A stretch of 64,000 nt of DNA from Thermoleophilia bacterium (GTDB lineage: Bacteria; Actinomycetota; Thermoleophilia; Miltoncostaeales; Miltoncostaeaceae): the NCBI GenBank assembly GCA_020848615.1, contig JADLHW010000135.1:1-64000 (forward strand), given 5' to 3'. The translations under genes and the position numbers were made by a program. The notes beneath the pieces are model-generated. The model was given only the letters and a program-made list of their open reading frames with translations, had not been told where the DNA came from and searched no databases. This document shows, piece by piece, positions 43,679 through 51,922 of this stretch. The number at the start of each line of letters is the position of its first letter. Position 1 is the stretch's first letter.

Positions 43679-44703
43679 AACGCCGTGTCCTGGTCCTCAT
43701 GGGGGGCCGCAGCAGTGAACATGAGGTGTCCCTGTCGTCCGCGCGCAGCGTCATGGCCGCACTCGACCCGGATCGCCACGATCCCATCGCGGTGCTCATC
43801 GACCGGGAGGGCGCCTGGACCCGCGACGGCCGCGGTGTGGCGCTGTGCCCCGGCCCCGACGGCCGCGGCGTGCTGGTGCCCCTGGAGGGCGGCACGCCGC
43901 AGCCCGTGGACGTGGTGTTCCCGGTGCTGCACGGCCCGTTCGGCGAGGACGGCACCGTGCAGGGCCTGTGCGAGATCGCGGGCCTGCCGTGCGTGGGCGC
44001 CGGCGTGGCGGCGTCGGCCATCGCGATGGACAAGGCCCTGTTCAAGCACCTGGCGCAGCGGTCCGGCATTCCGGTCGCCGACGCCGTGGTGGTGACCGCG
44101 GGTGACTGGGCGGACGACCCGGACCGCATCCGTCGCGACGCCGCCGCCCTGGGCGACGTGGTGTTCGTGAAGCCCGCCCGCCTGGGCTCCAGCGTGGGCA
44201 TCAGCCGCGTCATCGGACCGGAGGGCCTGGACGACGCCATCCGCCTGGCCCTGGAGCACGACGAGCGGGTCCTGGTGGAGCGCGGCGTGCGTGGCCGGGA
44301 GGTGGAGGTGGGCGTGCTGGGCGACCACGAGCTGGTGGTGTCCCCGCCGGGGCAGATCAGCTACGACGCCGAGTGGTACGACTACGAGACCAAGTACCAG
44401 GCGGGCCGCGCCGAGCTGCGGGTGCCCGCCGACCTGCCGCACGAGGTGGCCGAACGCGCTCGGGGGCTGGCCGAGCGGGCGTACCGGGCGGTGGGATGTG
44501 AGGGCATGGGCCGCATCGACTTCTTCGTGACCGACGCCGGGGAGGTGCTGGTGTCGGAGCTCAACACCATCCCGGGCTTCACCCCCACCAGCGCCTACCC
44601 GTCGCTGATGGGCGCCGCGGGGATCGGCTACTCCGAGCTGGTGACGCGCCTGGTGGACCTCGCCGTCGCGCGCGCCGAGCGGACGGCCCGCCTGCGCCGG
44701 TGA
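43675..44703 (+). CDS. ddl: D-alanine-D-alanine ligase
   Basis: A 342-residue ATP-grasp enzyme joining two D-alanines for peptidoglycan. It has the N-terminal signature GGRSSEHEVSLSS, HGPFGEDGT, and ATP-binding KPARLGSSVGIS, plus metal-binding ELNTIPGFT. The GTG start at 43675 overlaps the pknB stop. Its place in the pknB operon is uncommon; it is usually near murF or alone. Confidence 0.95.
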   Translation: MKRRVLVLMGGRSSEHEVSLSSARSVMAALDPDRHDPIAVLIDREGAWTRDGRGVALCPGPDGRGVLVPLEGGTPQPVDVVFPVLHGPFGEDGTVQGLCEIAGLPCVGAGVAASAIAMDKALFKHLAQRSGIPVADAVVVTAGDWADDPDRIRRDAAALGDVVFVKPARLGSSVGISRVIGPEGLDDAIRLALEHDERVLVERGVRGREVEVGVLGDHELVVSPPGQISYDAEWYDYETKYQAGRAELRVPADLPHEVAERARGLAERAYRAVGCEGMGRIDFFVTDAGEVLVSELNTIPGFTPTSAYPSLMGAAGIGYSELVTRLVDLAVARAERTARLRR

Positions 44704-45365
44704 TCACGCGCTCCGGCCGCACGGTGCGCGTGGGGCTGGTGGCCGACACCCACGTCGGGGAGTTCCTGGACGAGCTGCCGGACTGGGTGCCGCACGTGCT
44801 GGAGGGCTGCGACCTGATCCTCCACGCGGGCGACCTGTCCCACGCATGGGTGCTGGACCGCCTGGCGCTGGTGGCCCCCGTGAAGGCCGTGCGCGGCGAC
44901 CACGACGTGGACTGCGGGCACCTGCCGGAGGCCCTGGTGGTGTCGGTGGCGGGGTGGCGCATCGGCCTTGTGCACGGGGGGCTCGGCAGGCCGTGGGACA
45001 CGCGCACCGTGGTGCGCCAGGCGGCGCTCGGCGCCTACGACTGGCACGCGCGGCTGCACCGGCGGCTGCACCGCCGGCTCGGGGCCGTGGACGCCGTGGT
45101 GTACGGGCATTGGCACATCCCGCTGGCCGAGCGTGTGGGCGGCACGCTGTTCGTGTCGCCGGGGGCGGTGTGCCCGTGGGGCAGCCTGGAGGGCGGCCGC
45201 CCGCCGCGACCCGGGGCCGCGGGGGTCGCCGACGTCGTGGTGCGCCGCTTCCGGGAGCGCCTGGACCCGGAGGCCATGGAGCCCACGGTCGCGATCATGG
45301 AGGTGGGGTCCTCCGGGCTGCGTCCGCGACATCTGCGCATGCGGCCGCCCGGCGGGGATGGTTGA
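44700..45365 (+). CDS. Calcineurin-like phosphoesterase (YfcE/MJ0936-type)
   Basis: A 221-residue metallophosphoesterase. Metal ligands are visible in LVADTHVGE, LHAGDLSH, RGDHD and GHWHIPL. The fold is normal length for the YfcE group, which hydrolyses phosphodiesters, but the natural substrate is not clear. The GTG start at 44700 overlaps the ddl stop (GTGA). It is followed at once by a membrane-protein gene (TGA-ATG adjacent). Confidence 0.9.
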   Translation: MITRSGRTVRVGLVADTHVGEFLDELPDWVPHVLEGCDLILHAGDLSHAWVLDRLALVAPVKAVRGDHDVDCGHLPEALVVSVAGWRIGLVHGGLGRPWDTRTVVRQAALGAYDWHARLHRRLHRRLGAVDAVVYGHWHIPLAERVGGTLFVSPGAVCPWGSLEGGRPPRPGAAGVADVVVRRFRERLDPEAMEPTVAIMEVGSSGLRPRHLRMRPPGGDG

Positions 45366-46094
45366 ATGCCGTCCGCCGTGGAGCACCTCACCCGCCAGCC
45401 CCTCCTGTCCGCCGGCCTCGGCCTGGGCGTCATCTCGGCGCTCATCGCGATGTTCGCGCCGGGCGGCGTCATCGCCACCGGTCCGGCGAGCGCCCCCGAC
45501 CTCGGGGAGACATCGGTCGAGCTGCCGAGCGGCGTGATCGTCGTGTTCATCATCGCGGTGCTGCTGCTCGCGGCGGCCCTGTCGATCCCGCAGCTGTGGG
45601 CGAAGATCGCGGGCCTGGGGCTGCTGTGCGCCCTGGCGACCACCGAGGGCCTCATGGTCATCATCGGCCGGTCCTCGGAGCGCTTCGTGGACGAGGCGGA
45701 CCTGTCGCTGGGCCGCGCGGGCGGGGTCCTCGCGATCGCGTTCGGGGTGGCCGTGGCGGGAATGGTCCTCGCCCTGGTGGGCAGCCGCGTGCTGGCGACC
45801 CCGCCGCGGGTGCCCATCGGGCCCGACGGCCAGGCCCTCACCGGCCCCCAGACCTCCGGCCACGCGACCGCCGCGATGGTGCTGGGCATCTGCGCCCTCC
45901 TGGCGATCCCGGCCGCCGCGCTCGCCATCGGGTTCGCCAACCTGGCCCTGGGTCAGATCGCCCTGTCGAACGGTCATCGCACCGGCCGCGGGATGGCCGT
46001 CGCCGGGCTGGTGCTCGGCATCGTGTGGCTCTCCCTGTGGGGGCTGTTCATGACCGTCGGCATCTTCGTCGCCTCGCCCAGCTCCAGCGGGTGA
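45366..46094 (+). CDS. Membrane protein, DUF4190-like C-terminus
   Basis: A 242-residue integral membrane protein with about five TM helices. The C-terminal pair (MVLGICALLAIPAAALAIGF, then GRGMAVAGLVLGIVW) matches the DUF4190 pattern of two helices around a GQIALS loop. The first part has separate TM segments and a short outside loop. Function is unknown. It lies directly after the phosphoesterase stop and its own stop overlaps the lipoprotein GTG. Confidence 0.8.
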   Translation: MPSAVEHLTRQPLLSAGLGLGVISALIAMFAPGGVIATGPASAPDLGETSVELPSGVIVVFIIAVLLLAAALSIPQLWAKIAGLGLLCALATTEGLMVIIGRSSERFVDEADLSLGRAGGVLAIAFGVAVAGMVLALVGSRVLATPPRVPIGPDGQALTGPQTSGHATAAMVLGICALLAIPAAALAIGFANLALGQIALSNGHRTGRGMAVAGLVLGIVWLSLWGLFMTVGIFVASPSSSG

Positions 46095-46918
46095 CCCGCC
46101 GCGCGGGCCCGGCCTGCGCGATGCTGGCGGCGGTCCTGATGGCCGGCTGCGGCGGCGGCAGGGACGGCGATGCCCAGCGGCAATGGCGCGACCGCTGCGG
46201 TGACGCCCGGCTGCGCATCGCCGCGCTGCCGGTGACGGGCCCCAGGGATCGCCTGGCGCTCGCCTCGGGCGCGGCGTCGCAGGAGCTGCGGTCGCTGGCG
46301 GCCGACCTCGACGGCCTGGGCGATCCCGGTGACGCGGTCGCCGCCGCGAACCTGCGGAACGCGGTCGCGGCCGCCGCGGTGGGCTTCGCGGACGTGCAGG
46401 CCTCCATCAGCGGCATCGGCACCGGGGGCCGTGCCCGCGTGGTGCGCGACACCACGGCCGCGTACGCGCGCATCGACGCCGCGGCCGCCACGCTGGGGCT
46501 GCCGGAGTGCGGTGCCGGACCCCTGGGGCGGGCGAGCTTCACGTCGTGGGCGACGGCCGACGAGTCCGCGCGCTCCGAGCCCCTGCCCGCCGTGCTCGCG
46601 CGCGCCTGCACGCGCATCCGGGAGGCGTACGGTCCCACCGCGACCGCCGTTGACGAGGGCGCCGCCCTCACGCAGCTGCGGCGCTCGCAGGACGTGCTGG
46701 GCGACGTGCGCCGCGACCTCGCCGGGCGCGCCGAACCGGCGGCGGTGTTCGTGCGGACCGCGGCGGTCGCGGCCTCCAGCACCCTGCGCGCCGCGGAGCG
46801 CAGGGTGCTGGGCGGCGCCGGGCCGGCGCCCACCACGGTCGAGGCGTTCGGCGCGGCCACGCCGGTGCTTCGCGCCGGGTTCCGGAGGGCCGGCGCGCCC
46901 TGCTCAGCCCTGGGCTGA
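46091..46918 (+). CDS. Putative lipoprotein
   Basis: A 275-residue exported protein with a lipobox (AVLMAGC) near residue 20. The mature part is Ala-rich and helical with several Cys (DRCGDA, LPECGAG, LARACTRI, APCSALG) that may pair. It probably sits on the outer face of the membrane. The family was not recognised. The GTG start overlaps the previous stop (GTGA). It ends 15 bases inside the convergent recombinase gene. Confidence 0.75.
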   Translation: MTRRAGPACAMLAAVLMAGCGGGRDGDAQRQWRDRCGDARLRIAALPVTGPRDRLALASGAASQELRSLAADLDGLGDPGDAVAAANLRNAVAAAAVGFADVQASISGIGTGGRARVVRDTTAAYARIDAAAATLGLPECGAGPLGRASFTSWATADESARSEPLPAVLARACTRIREAYGPTATAVDEGAALTQLRRSQDVLGDVRRDLAGRAEPAAVFVRTAAVAASSTLRAAERRVLGGAGPAPTTVEAFGAATPVLRAGFRRAGAPCSALG

Positions 46919-47929
46919 GGCCCGGGCCCGGGGGTGGGCGCGGTCGAAGTCCGATTTGAGGTGCGCGGCGGTGACGTGCGTGTACACCTCGGTGGTCACC
47001 GGGGACGCGTGGCCCAGGTGCGCCTGGACGTACCGGATGTCCACGCCGGCCTGGATGAGGTGCGTGCCGCAGCTGTGCCGCAGGGCGTGGGGGAACACAC
47101 GGCCGCCGTCATCGGTGAGCCCCGCCCGTGACGCCGCCCGGGTGACGACCCGCCAGATGTCGGCGCGGCCCAGACGCCGCCCGCGGGCGGACAGGAACAC
47201 GGCGTCGGCGTCGCCGCGGGCCCCGCGTCCGGCCGCGGCGCGCAGCCGCGGGCGGGCGACGCGCAGGTAGGCCACCAGGGCGTCCCGGGCGGCGACGGGG
47301 ACGGCGACGGCGCGCACCTTGGCGCCCTTCCCGGTGACCACCACGTACGGGTCGTCGGCGTCGTCCAGGTGGCAGCGCGACACGTCCAGGGAGGAGGCCT
47401 CCGAGGCCCGCAGGCCGCAGCCGTACAGCACCTCCACCAGCGCGGCGTCGCGGGCACCCAGCGGCCCGGGGCGGCGGGCGGCCTCGCACAGCCGGCGGGT
47501 GGCGGCCGGCGCGAGCGCCACGACCTCCTGGCCGGGACGTCCCCGGCGCACGCCGCCGCCCCCGGGCGGGCGCAGGTCCCGCACCGGGTTCTCGGTGTCG
47601 AGCGCGCGGGACCACCACCGGCAGAACGCCCGCACCGCCGCGACGCGCCGGCGACGGGTGGCGGGGCTGCCCTCCAGGGCGTCGCGCCAGTCGGCCCACC
47701 AGTCCGGCGGCAGCGCGGCGAGCGCGCGCGCGGCGTCCCTCACGGCGGGGTCGTCCTCGATGCCGAACGCGCCGGCGATGTGCTCGTCGTCGGGCACCGC
47801 CTCGGGCACGGCCAGGGCGGCGGCGAGGTGGGCGAGGTCCCGCCGGTACGCGTCGCGGGTGCCCTGGGACGCGCGGCCGGCGAGGAATCCGGCCAGCAGG
47901 GTGCGCAGGGCGTCCGCGTCGACCGTCAT
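46904..47929 (-). CDS. Tyrosine recombinase (second of a pair)
   Basis: A 341-residue Xer-type recombinase. The N-terminal core-binding domain is longer than usual, with an Asp/Glu-rich insertion. The catalytic residues are complete: Arg in YGCGLRASE, Lys in GKGAKVR, HALRH, LGHAS and nucleophile Tyr in TEVYTH. ATG 47929 overlaps the stop of the upstream recombinase gene (ATGA). It could act with that paralogue as a XerC/XerD-like pair at a dif site, or on an unknown target. No dif-like site was found by eye in the window. Confidence 0.9.
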   Translation of the reverse strand: MTVDADALRTLLAGFLAGRASQGTRDAYRRDLAHLAAALAVPEAVPDDEHIAGAFGIEDDPAVRDAARALAALPPDWWADWRDALEGSPATRRRRVAAVRAFCRWWSRALDTENPVRDLRPPGGGGVRRGRPGQEVVALAPAATRRLCEAARRPGPLGARDAALVEVLYGCGLRASEASSLDVSRCHLDDADDPYVVVTGKGAKVRAVAVPVAARDALVAYLRVARPRLRAAAGRGARGDADAVFLSARGRRLGRADIWRVVTRAASRAGLTDDGGRVFPHALRHSCGTHLIQAGVDIRYVQAHLGHASPVTTEVYTHVTAAHLKSDFDRAHPRARASAQG

Positions 47930-48852
47930 CCGCGGGGGTGGCCGCGGCGCAGCTGCCGCTGGATGTCGCGGGTGGTCACGCCGGTGTACCGCTGGGTGGT
48001 GGCGAGGCTGGCGTGCCCCAGCACCTCCTGCACGACGCGCAGGTGGGCGCCCTCCCCACCGGGCGGGCCCTCCAGCAGGTGGGTGGCGGCGGCGTGGCGC
48101 AGCAGGTGCGGGCCGCCGGCCCGGCCCATCTCCCGCAGCACGGGGGCGACGGCCCGGTAGACGGCGCTGCCGTCCAGGGGTTTCCCGGTGCGGGACACGA
48201 ACACCTGGTCGAGCACCCGGGACTCCGGGTCCAGCAGCCGCGGGCGGCCCTCGGCGAGCCAGTCCCGCAGCGCCGCCACGGCGGGCTCGGTGAGCGGCAC
48301 GGTCCTGGCCTTCCCGCCCTTGCCCACCAGGCGCACGGTCTCGTGCTCGAAGTCCAGCCCGGCGAGCACCAGGTCGCACACCTCCTGGCGGCGCAGGCCG
48401 CTGCCGTACAGCAGCTCCACCATCGCCCGGTCACGCAGGCCCAGGGCGCGCCGTGGACCGTCCGCGTCGGCCCGGGTGGCGACGGCCTCCACCAGCTCGC
48501 GGGCGTCGTCCTGCGACAGCCGCGGCACGAGCGGCGGGGTGACGCGCGGGCGTTCCACCCGCTCGGCGGGGCTGCGCCCGGGCGGGAACAGCGGCGACAG
48601 CCACTCGCGGGCGGCGGTGAGGGCCCTGGCCCGGGTGGACGCCGACCAGCCCAGGCCGCGCAGCGCGGCGGACAGGGCGGAGGGGGTCACGCGGCCGGGT
48701 TCGGGCACGCCGTGGGCCTCGAGCCACGCGGCGAGCATGCGGGCGTCCTTGAGGTACGCCCGGCGCGTGCGCTCGGACAGGACCGCCCCCCGTGACCCCT
48801 GTCGCGCGAGCCGCGCCTCCAGGTCGTCCAGGGAGGTGCTCCAGTCGCTCAC
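47926..48852 (-). CDS. Tyrosine recombinase (first of a pair)
   Basis: A 308-residue Xer-type recombinase. It has the SAM-like N-terminal domain (TRRAYLKDARMLAAWL), Arg in YGSGLRRQEV, Lys in GKGGKAR, HLLRHAAATH, LGHAS and Tyr in TTQRYTG. All catalytic residues are present. The GTG start at 48852 overlaps the kinase stop (GTGA) and its own stop overlaps the second recombinase. An enormous open frame across this and the kinase gene is only a GC-driven shadow. Confidence 0.9.
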   Translation of the reverse strand: MSDWSTSLDDLEARLARQGSRGAVLSERTRRAYLKDARMLAAWLEAHGVPEPGRVTPSALSAALRGLGWSASTRARALTAAREWLSPLFPPGRSPAERVERPRVTPPLVPRLSQDDARELVEAVATRADADGPRRALGLRDRAMVELLYGSGLRRQEVCDLVLAGLDFEHETVRLVGKGGKARTVPLTEPAVAALRDWLAEGRPRLLDPESRVLDQVFVSRTGKPLDGSAVYRAVAPVLREMGRAGGPHLLRHAAATHLLEGPPGGEGAHLRVVQEVLGHASLATTQRYTGVTTRDIQRQLRRGHPRG

Positions 48853-50375
48853 GATCCGGTGTTCGCCACCCCCCGCACCGACACCTCCCCGATGCCGGCC
48901 CAGAACTTGGTGGCGTCGTCCGGTACCGGCACCAGGCGGGTGATCCACACCACCAGCCGCTGCGGCATGCCGTCGGGCAGCGCGATCTTCTGGAGCTTGC
49001 CGTCGAACGTCCCGGAGGCGATGGGCGGCTTGGTCGCGTCCAGTTCGTTCTCGCGGCGGATCTCGAACGTCGCGCCCGGCGTGGTGGACGTGATGTCGAT
49101 CTCCGTGGGGCGCGTGCCCGCGTTCGTCATCAGCAGCAGCCCGACGCCGGTCTTCGGGTACCCGCCGAACTCCGGGACGCCCTGGTACTTCTCCGTCGTC
49201 CAGGCGGTCATGAGGTTGTTGTCCGAGGCGGAGGGCAACGCCCCGCGGTTCTCGCCGTCGCCACCCTGCGGGTCGAAGTCCTTGACCGTGATCGGCAGCG
49301 TGGTGATGACCGGCGTGGGCTTCGACGCGCCGTCGCCGCCGAGGGCGCTGATCAGCACATAGCCGCCGGTCGCCACGACGGCGGCGGCGATCACGCCGGC
49401 GAGCACCCCCAGCCGGGCCTTCCGCGTCCGCTTGGGCTCCCGGCGGACCCGTCCGGTGACGTCCTGATCGCGGTGCCACGGGTCGTCGACGGGGGGGAGG
49501 TTCGCGGTGTCGCCCCCCCCGGGCTCCTCCAGCGCATGGGCGAAGGACCCGGCGCCCTGGAAGCGCTGCTCGGGGCGCTTGGCGGCGGCGCGCATCGCGC
49601 AGGCCGCCAGCTGGGCCGGCACGCCGGGCGCCGCGGACCGCGGGTCGGGCAGTGCGTCGGTGACGTGACGCATGGCGACGCTCACGAAGCTCTCGCCGGG
49701 GAACGGCAGCTTCCCGGTGAGGCACTCCCACAGCACGATCCCGAGCGCGTAGATGTCGGTGCGGCCGTCCACCGCGCGGCCCTCGGCCTGCTCGGGGGCG
49801 AGGTAGTCGCTGCTGCCCACCATCATCCCGGTGCGGGTGAGGCCGGAGTCGGCGGGGCCCTCCATGAGGCGCGCGATGCCGAAGTCGGTGAGCTTGGCGT
49901 TGCCCTCGGCGTCCAGCAGGACGTTCTGGCTCTTGATGTCGCGGTGCACGAGGCCGCGCCCGTGCGCGTACTCCAGTGCGCGGGCCACCTGGGCGCAGAT
50001 GCGGCGCGCGTCGTCGGGCGGCAGCGGGCCGTCCCGCTTGATGCGCGCCTTCAGGTCCTCGCCCTCCACCAGCTCCATCACCAGGAAGGGCCCCTCGGCG
50101 TCCTCGCCGCGGTCGAGCATCCGCACGATGCCGGGGTGCGACAGGCCGGCGACGGCCTCCGCCTCCCGACGGAACCGCTCGGCGATCTCGCCGTCGTCGA
50201 GCAGCGCCGGGCGCAGCCGCTTGAGCGCGACGTCCCGTTCCAGCACGGTGTCGTGCGCCTTCCACACGGTGGCCATCCCGCCGCGGCCGATCTGGCGCTC
50301 GGTGACGTAGCGGCCGGGAGCCGACGTGCTGCTCACGGCGCCGCCCGGCCGTGGCGCTGGTTGCGCTGAGTCCAC
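48849..50375 (-). CDS. Ser/Thr protein kinase with extracellular discoidin-like domain
   Basis: A 508-residue kinase. The catalytic domain (about 22-290) has IGRGGMATV, VALKRL, HRDIKSQN, DFG and YLAPEQ. A basic stretch and TM helix (ARLGVLAGVIAAAVVATGGY) at about 325-345 lead to an outer domain of 150 residues (SASDNNLMTAWTTEKYQG). This resembles the F5/8-type galactose-binding domain seen at the C-terminus of MviN/MurJ proteins and some mycobacterial kinases. It may bind a wall sugar. It heads an operon with two recombinases, an unusual partner choice. Confidence 0.88.
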   Translation of the reverse strand: MDSAQPAPRPGGAVSSTSAPGRYVTERQIGRGGMATVWKAHDTVLERDVALKRLRPALLDDGEIAERFRREAEAVAGLSHPGIVRMLDRGEDAEGPFLVMELVEGEDLKARIKRDGPLPPDDARRICAQVARALEYAHGRGLVHRDIKSQNVLLDAEGNAKLTDFGIARLMEGPADSGLTRTGMMVGSSDYLAPEQAEGRAVDGRTDIYALGIVLWECLTGKLPFPGESFVSVAMRHVTDALPDPRSAAPGVPAQLAACAMRAAAKRPEQRFQGAGSFAHALEEPGGGDTANLPPVDDPWHRDQDVTGRVRREPKRTRKARLGVLAGVIAAAVVATGGYVLISALGGDGASKPTPVITTLPITVKDFDPQGGDGENRGALPSASDNNLMTAWTTEKYQGVPEFGGYPKTGVGLLLMTNAGTRPTEIDITSTTPGATFEIRRENELDATKPPIASGTFDGKLQKIALPDGMPQRLVVWITRLVPVPDDATKFWAGIGEVSVRGVANTGS

Positions 50376-50451
50376 CCCGCCATCTTCGGCGGAGGATAAC
50401 CCCGCCCTGCCGGGGAGTCCCCATACGGCCGTCCGGTTGGATCGCCGGCGT

Positions 50452-50463
50452 TAGACTCGCGGG
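50452..50463 (+). promoter_or_regulatory. -10-like box just before the regulator start
   Basis: TAGACT at 50452-50457 lies 6 bases before GTG 50464, the layout of a leaderless transcript. No Shine-Dalgarno is seen ahead of that GTG. Confidence 0.45.
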
Positions 50464-51186
50464 GTGACCACTCCCCTCACCGTCCTGGTCGTGGAGGACG
50501 ACGAGGCGATCGCCGAGTCCGTCGCCTACCACCTGGGCCGCGCCGGCTACCGGGTGCTCACCGCGGGCGACGGCGTGCACGGCATGCGGCTGTTCACCGC
50601 GCAGCGGCCCGACCTGGTGATCCTCGATCTCATGCTCCCGCAGATGGACGGGTGGCGGTTCACCCAGGAGCTGCGCGCGAAGGACCCCCACGTGCCGGTG
50701 ATCGTGTGCTCGGCCAGGAACAGCGAGTACGACCGGGTGCACGGCCTGGAGCTCGGCGCGGACGATTACGTGGTGAAGCCCTTCTCCATGAAGGAGCTCG
50801 TCGCCCGCGTGAGCGCACACCTGCGGCGCCTGGAGGCGGCGCGGCACCCGGTGGGGCGCGAGGCCATCGAGGCCGACGGCCTGCGGATCGACCCGGAGCA
50901 GGTGCAGGCGTACACGGCAACGGCGCCGGTGGGCCTCACGCCCCGCGAGTTCGAGGTGCTGTTCGCCCTCGCCCGGGCCGGCGGGAAGCCCGTGCAGCGG
51001 AACCGCCTGTACCGCGAGGTGTGGGGCTACGAGATGCTCGCCGGCGACCGGTCCGTGGACGTGTTCGTGCGGAAGGTCCGCCAGAAGCTCGCGAGGGCCG
51101 TCCCCGACCGCACGTACCTGCAGACCCACTACGGCGTGGGGTACCGGTTCGAGGTGCTCCGCGGGGACACGTCGGAGGAGAACTGA
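50464..51186 (+). CDS. Orphan response regulator, OmpR family
   Basis: A 240-residue regulator. The receiver domain has VVEDDEA, phospho-acceptor Asp in LVILDLMLPQMDG, Ser in CSARNS and Lys in VVKPFSM. The winged-helix effector has LTPREFEVLFALARAGG and a wing ending in HYGVGYRFE. No histidine kinase gene is next to it. It is divergent to the kinase-recombinase operon and may be regulated by cross-talk or by Ser/Thr phosphorylation. The GTG is probably leaderless. Confidence 0.9.
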   Translation: MTTPLTVLVVEDDEAIAESVAYHLGRAGYRVLTAGDGVHGMRLFTAQRPDLVILDLMLPQMDGWRFTQELRAKDPHVPVIVCSARNSEYDRVHGLELGADDYVVKPFSMKELVARVSAHLRRLEAARHPVGREAIEADGLRIDPEQVQAYTATAPVGLTPREFEVLFALARAGGKPVQRNRLYREVWGYEMLAGDRSVDVFVRKVRQKLARAVPDRTYLQTHYGVGYRFEVLRGDTSEEN

Positions 51187-51248
51187 CCGGGTCCCGCCGC
51201 CTTGCGACCGGGCCTCGCCGTGGGCTACCCTTCCCGTCGCTCTGCGCT

Positions 51249-51330
51249 GGGGGGATGCCCGAGCGGCCAAAGGGAACGGTCTGTAAAATCGTCGGCTACG
51301 CCTACGGAGGTTCGAATCCTCCTCCCCCCA
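51249..51330 (+). tRNA. tRNA-Tyr(GTA)
   Basis: An 82-base type II tRNA with acceptor GGGGGGA/TCCCCCC, anticodon GTA in CTGTAAA and a long variable arm. The T arm is GGAGG-TTCGAAT-CCTCC. CCA is not encoded. Confidence 0.93.
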
Positions 51331-51432
51331 CTCCACCCCCTCACGGATGAGGGCCGGCAGGGGAATCGCCACCCGTCAGCTATATTCCGGCCGGTGGCGG
51401 CCGATCGGAACGGAAGCCACCCGCAGCGACCC

Positions 51433-51505
51433 GCCCAGTTAGCTCAGTTGGTAGAGCACCTCCATGGTAAGGAGGGGGTCAACGGTTCGAGTCCGTTACT
51501 GGGCT
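51433..51505 (+). tRNA. tRNA-Thr(GGT)
   Basis: A 73-base tRNA with acceptor GCCCAGT/ACTGGGC, D arm AGCTCAGTTGGTAGAGC, anticodon GGT and T loop TTCGAGT. Confidence 0.92.
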
Positions 51506-51518
51506 TCACCACGGACGT

Positions 51519-51592
51519 GGCGGAGTAGCTCAGTCGGTTAGAGCAGCGGAATCATAATCCGCGTGTCGGGGGTTCGAGTCCCTCCTCCGCTA
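51519..51592 (+). tRNA. tRNA with CAT anticodon (Met or modified Ile)
   Basis: A 74-base tRNA with acceptor GGCGGAG/CTCCGCT, anticodon CAT and T loop TTCGAGT. CAT may be elongator Met or the Ile-2 type modified by TilS. The sequence alone does not decide; elongator Met is more likely given the cluster. Confidence 0.9.
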
Positions 51593-51596
51593 CTCG

Positions 51597-51622
51597 AAAA
51601 GGCCCGCAGATGCGGGCCTTTT
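51597..51622 (+). terminator. Intrinsic terminator after the tRNA cluster
   Basis: AAAAGGCCCGC, loop AGAT, GCGGGCCTTTT is a perfect hairpin with a T-run. It ends the Tyr-Thr-Met transcript. Confidence 0.9.
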
Positions 51623-51922
51623 GTGTTCCCGGCCTCGGACGGCGAAATCGACCGGGCGCATTGGGGAGTGCGGGAATACGTTGCGGCGGCAGCGGGGACG
51701 TTGCGGGGCGCGTTGCGGGAAACGGCCGGACGGATGTCCTTGACCGGCTCCCCGGCGTACCCGGATGAGACGCCCTCCGCTCTGGACCGAGCCGCGCGGC
51801 AAGCGCGGGTGCTCACCGGCCGCTGAAGAACGCACCAGGCTGCTCGTCCTCCCCGAGATCCTCCCTCGGGTCGGTCGAACGGCAACAGGAGGGCGCACCG
51901 GTGAGTCGGCGGCCGGCGCTGG
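51623..51922. other. Intergenic, TTGCGG repeats, no clear gene
   Basis: About 300 bases between the tRNA terminator and the end of the anti-sigma-like gene. A rightward open frame here (ending LTGR) has no start of its own, since it begins inside tRNA-Met. Three CGTTGCGG copies (51678-51720) resemble integrase-arm repeats. It may be the remains of an integrated element at the tRNA. Confidence 0.45.
51678..51720. repeat. Three CGTTGCGG repeats beside tRNA-Met
   Basis: Copies begin at about 51679, 51699 and 51711. The middle one, GACGTTGCGGG (51697-51707), is the exact complement of the repeat at 12693-12703. Confidence 0.5.

Noticed and set aside
47926-51372. A leftward open frame of over 1,100 codons
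   Set aside because: Its first two thirds run through the kinase, the regulator and the tRNA cluster in the wrong frame. Only the last 308 codons are a real recombinase; the rest stays open because of high GC.
12822-51592. The shared GACGTTGCGGG repeats as ends of one large integrated element
   Set aside because: The DNA between is core chromosome, including tRNAs, pheA, ftsW, pbpA and pknB. Two separate scars explain it better.
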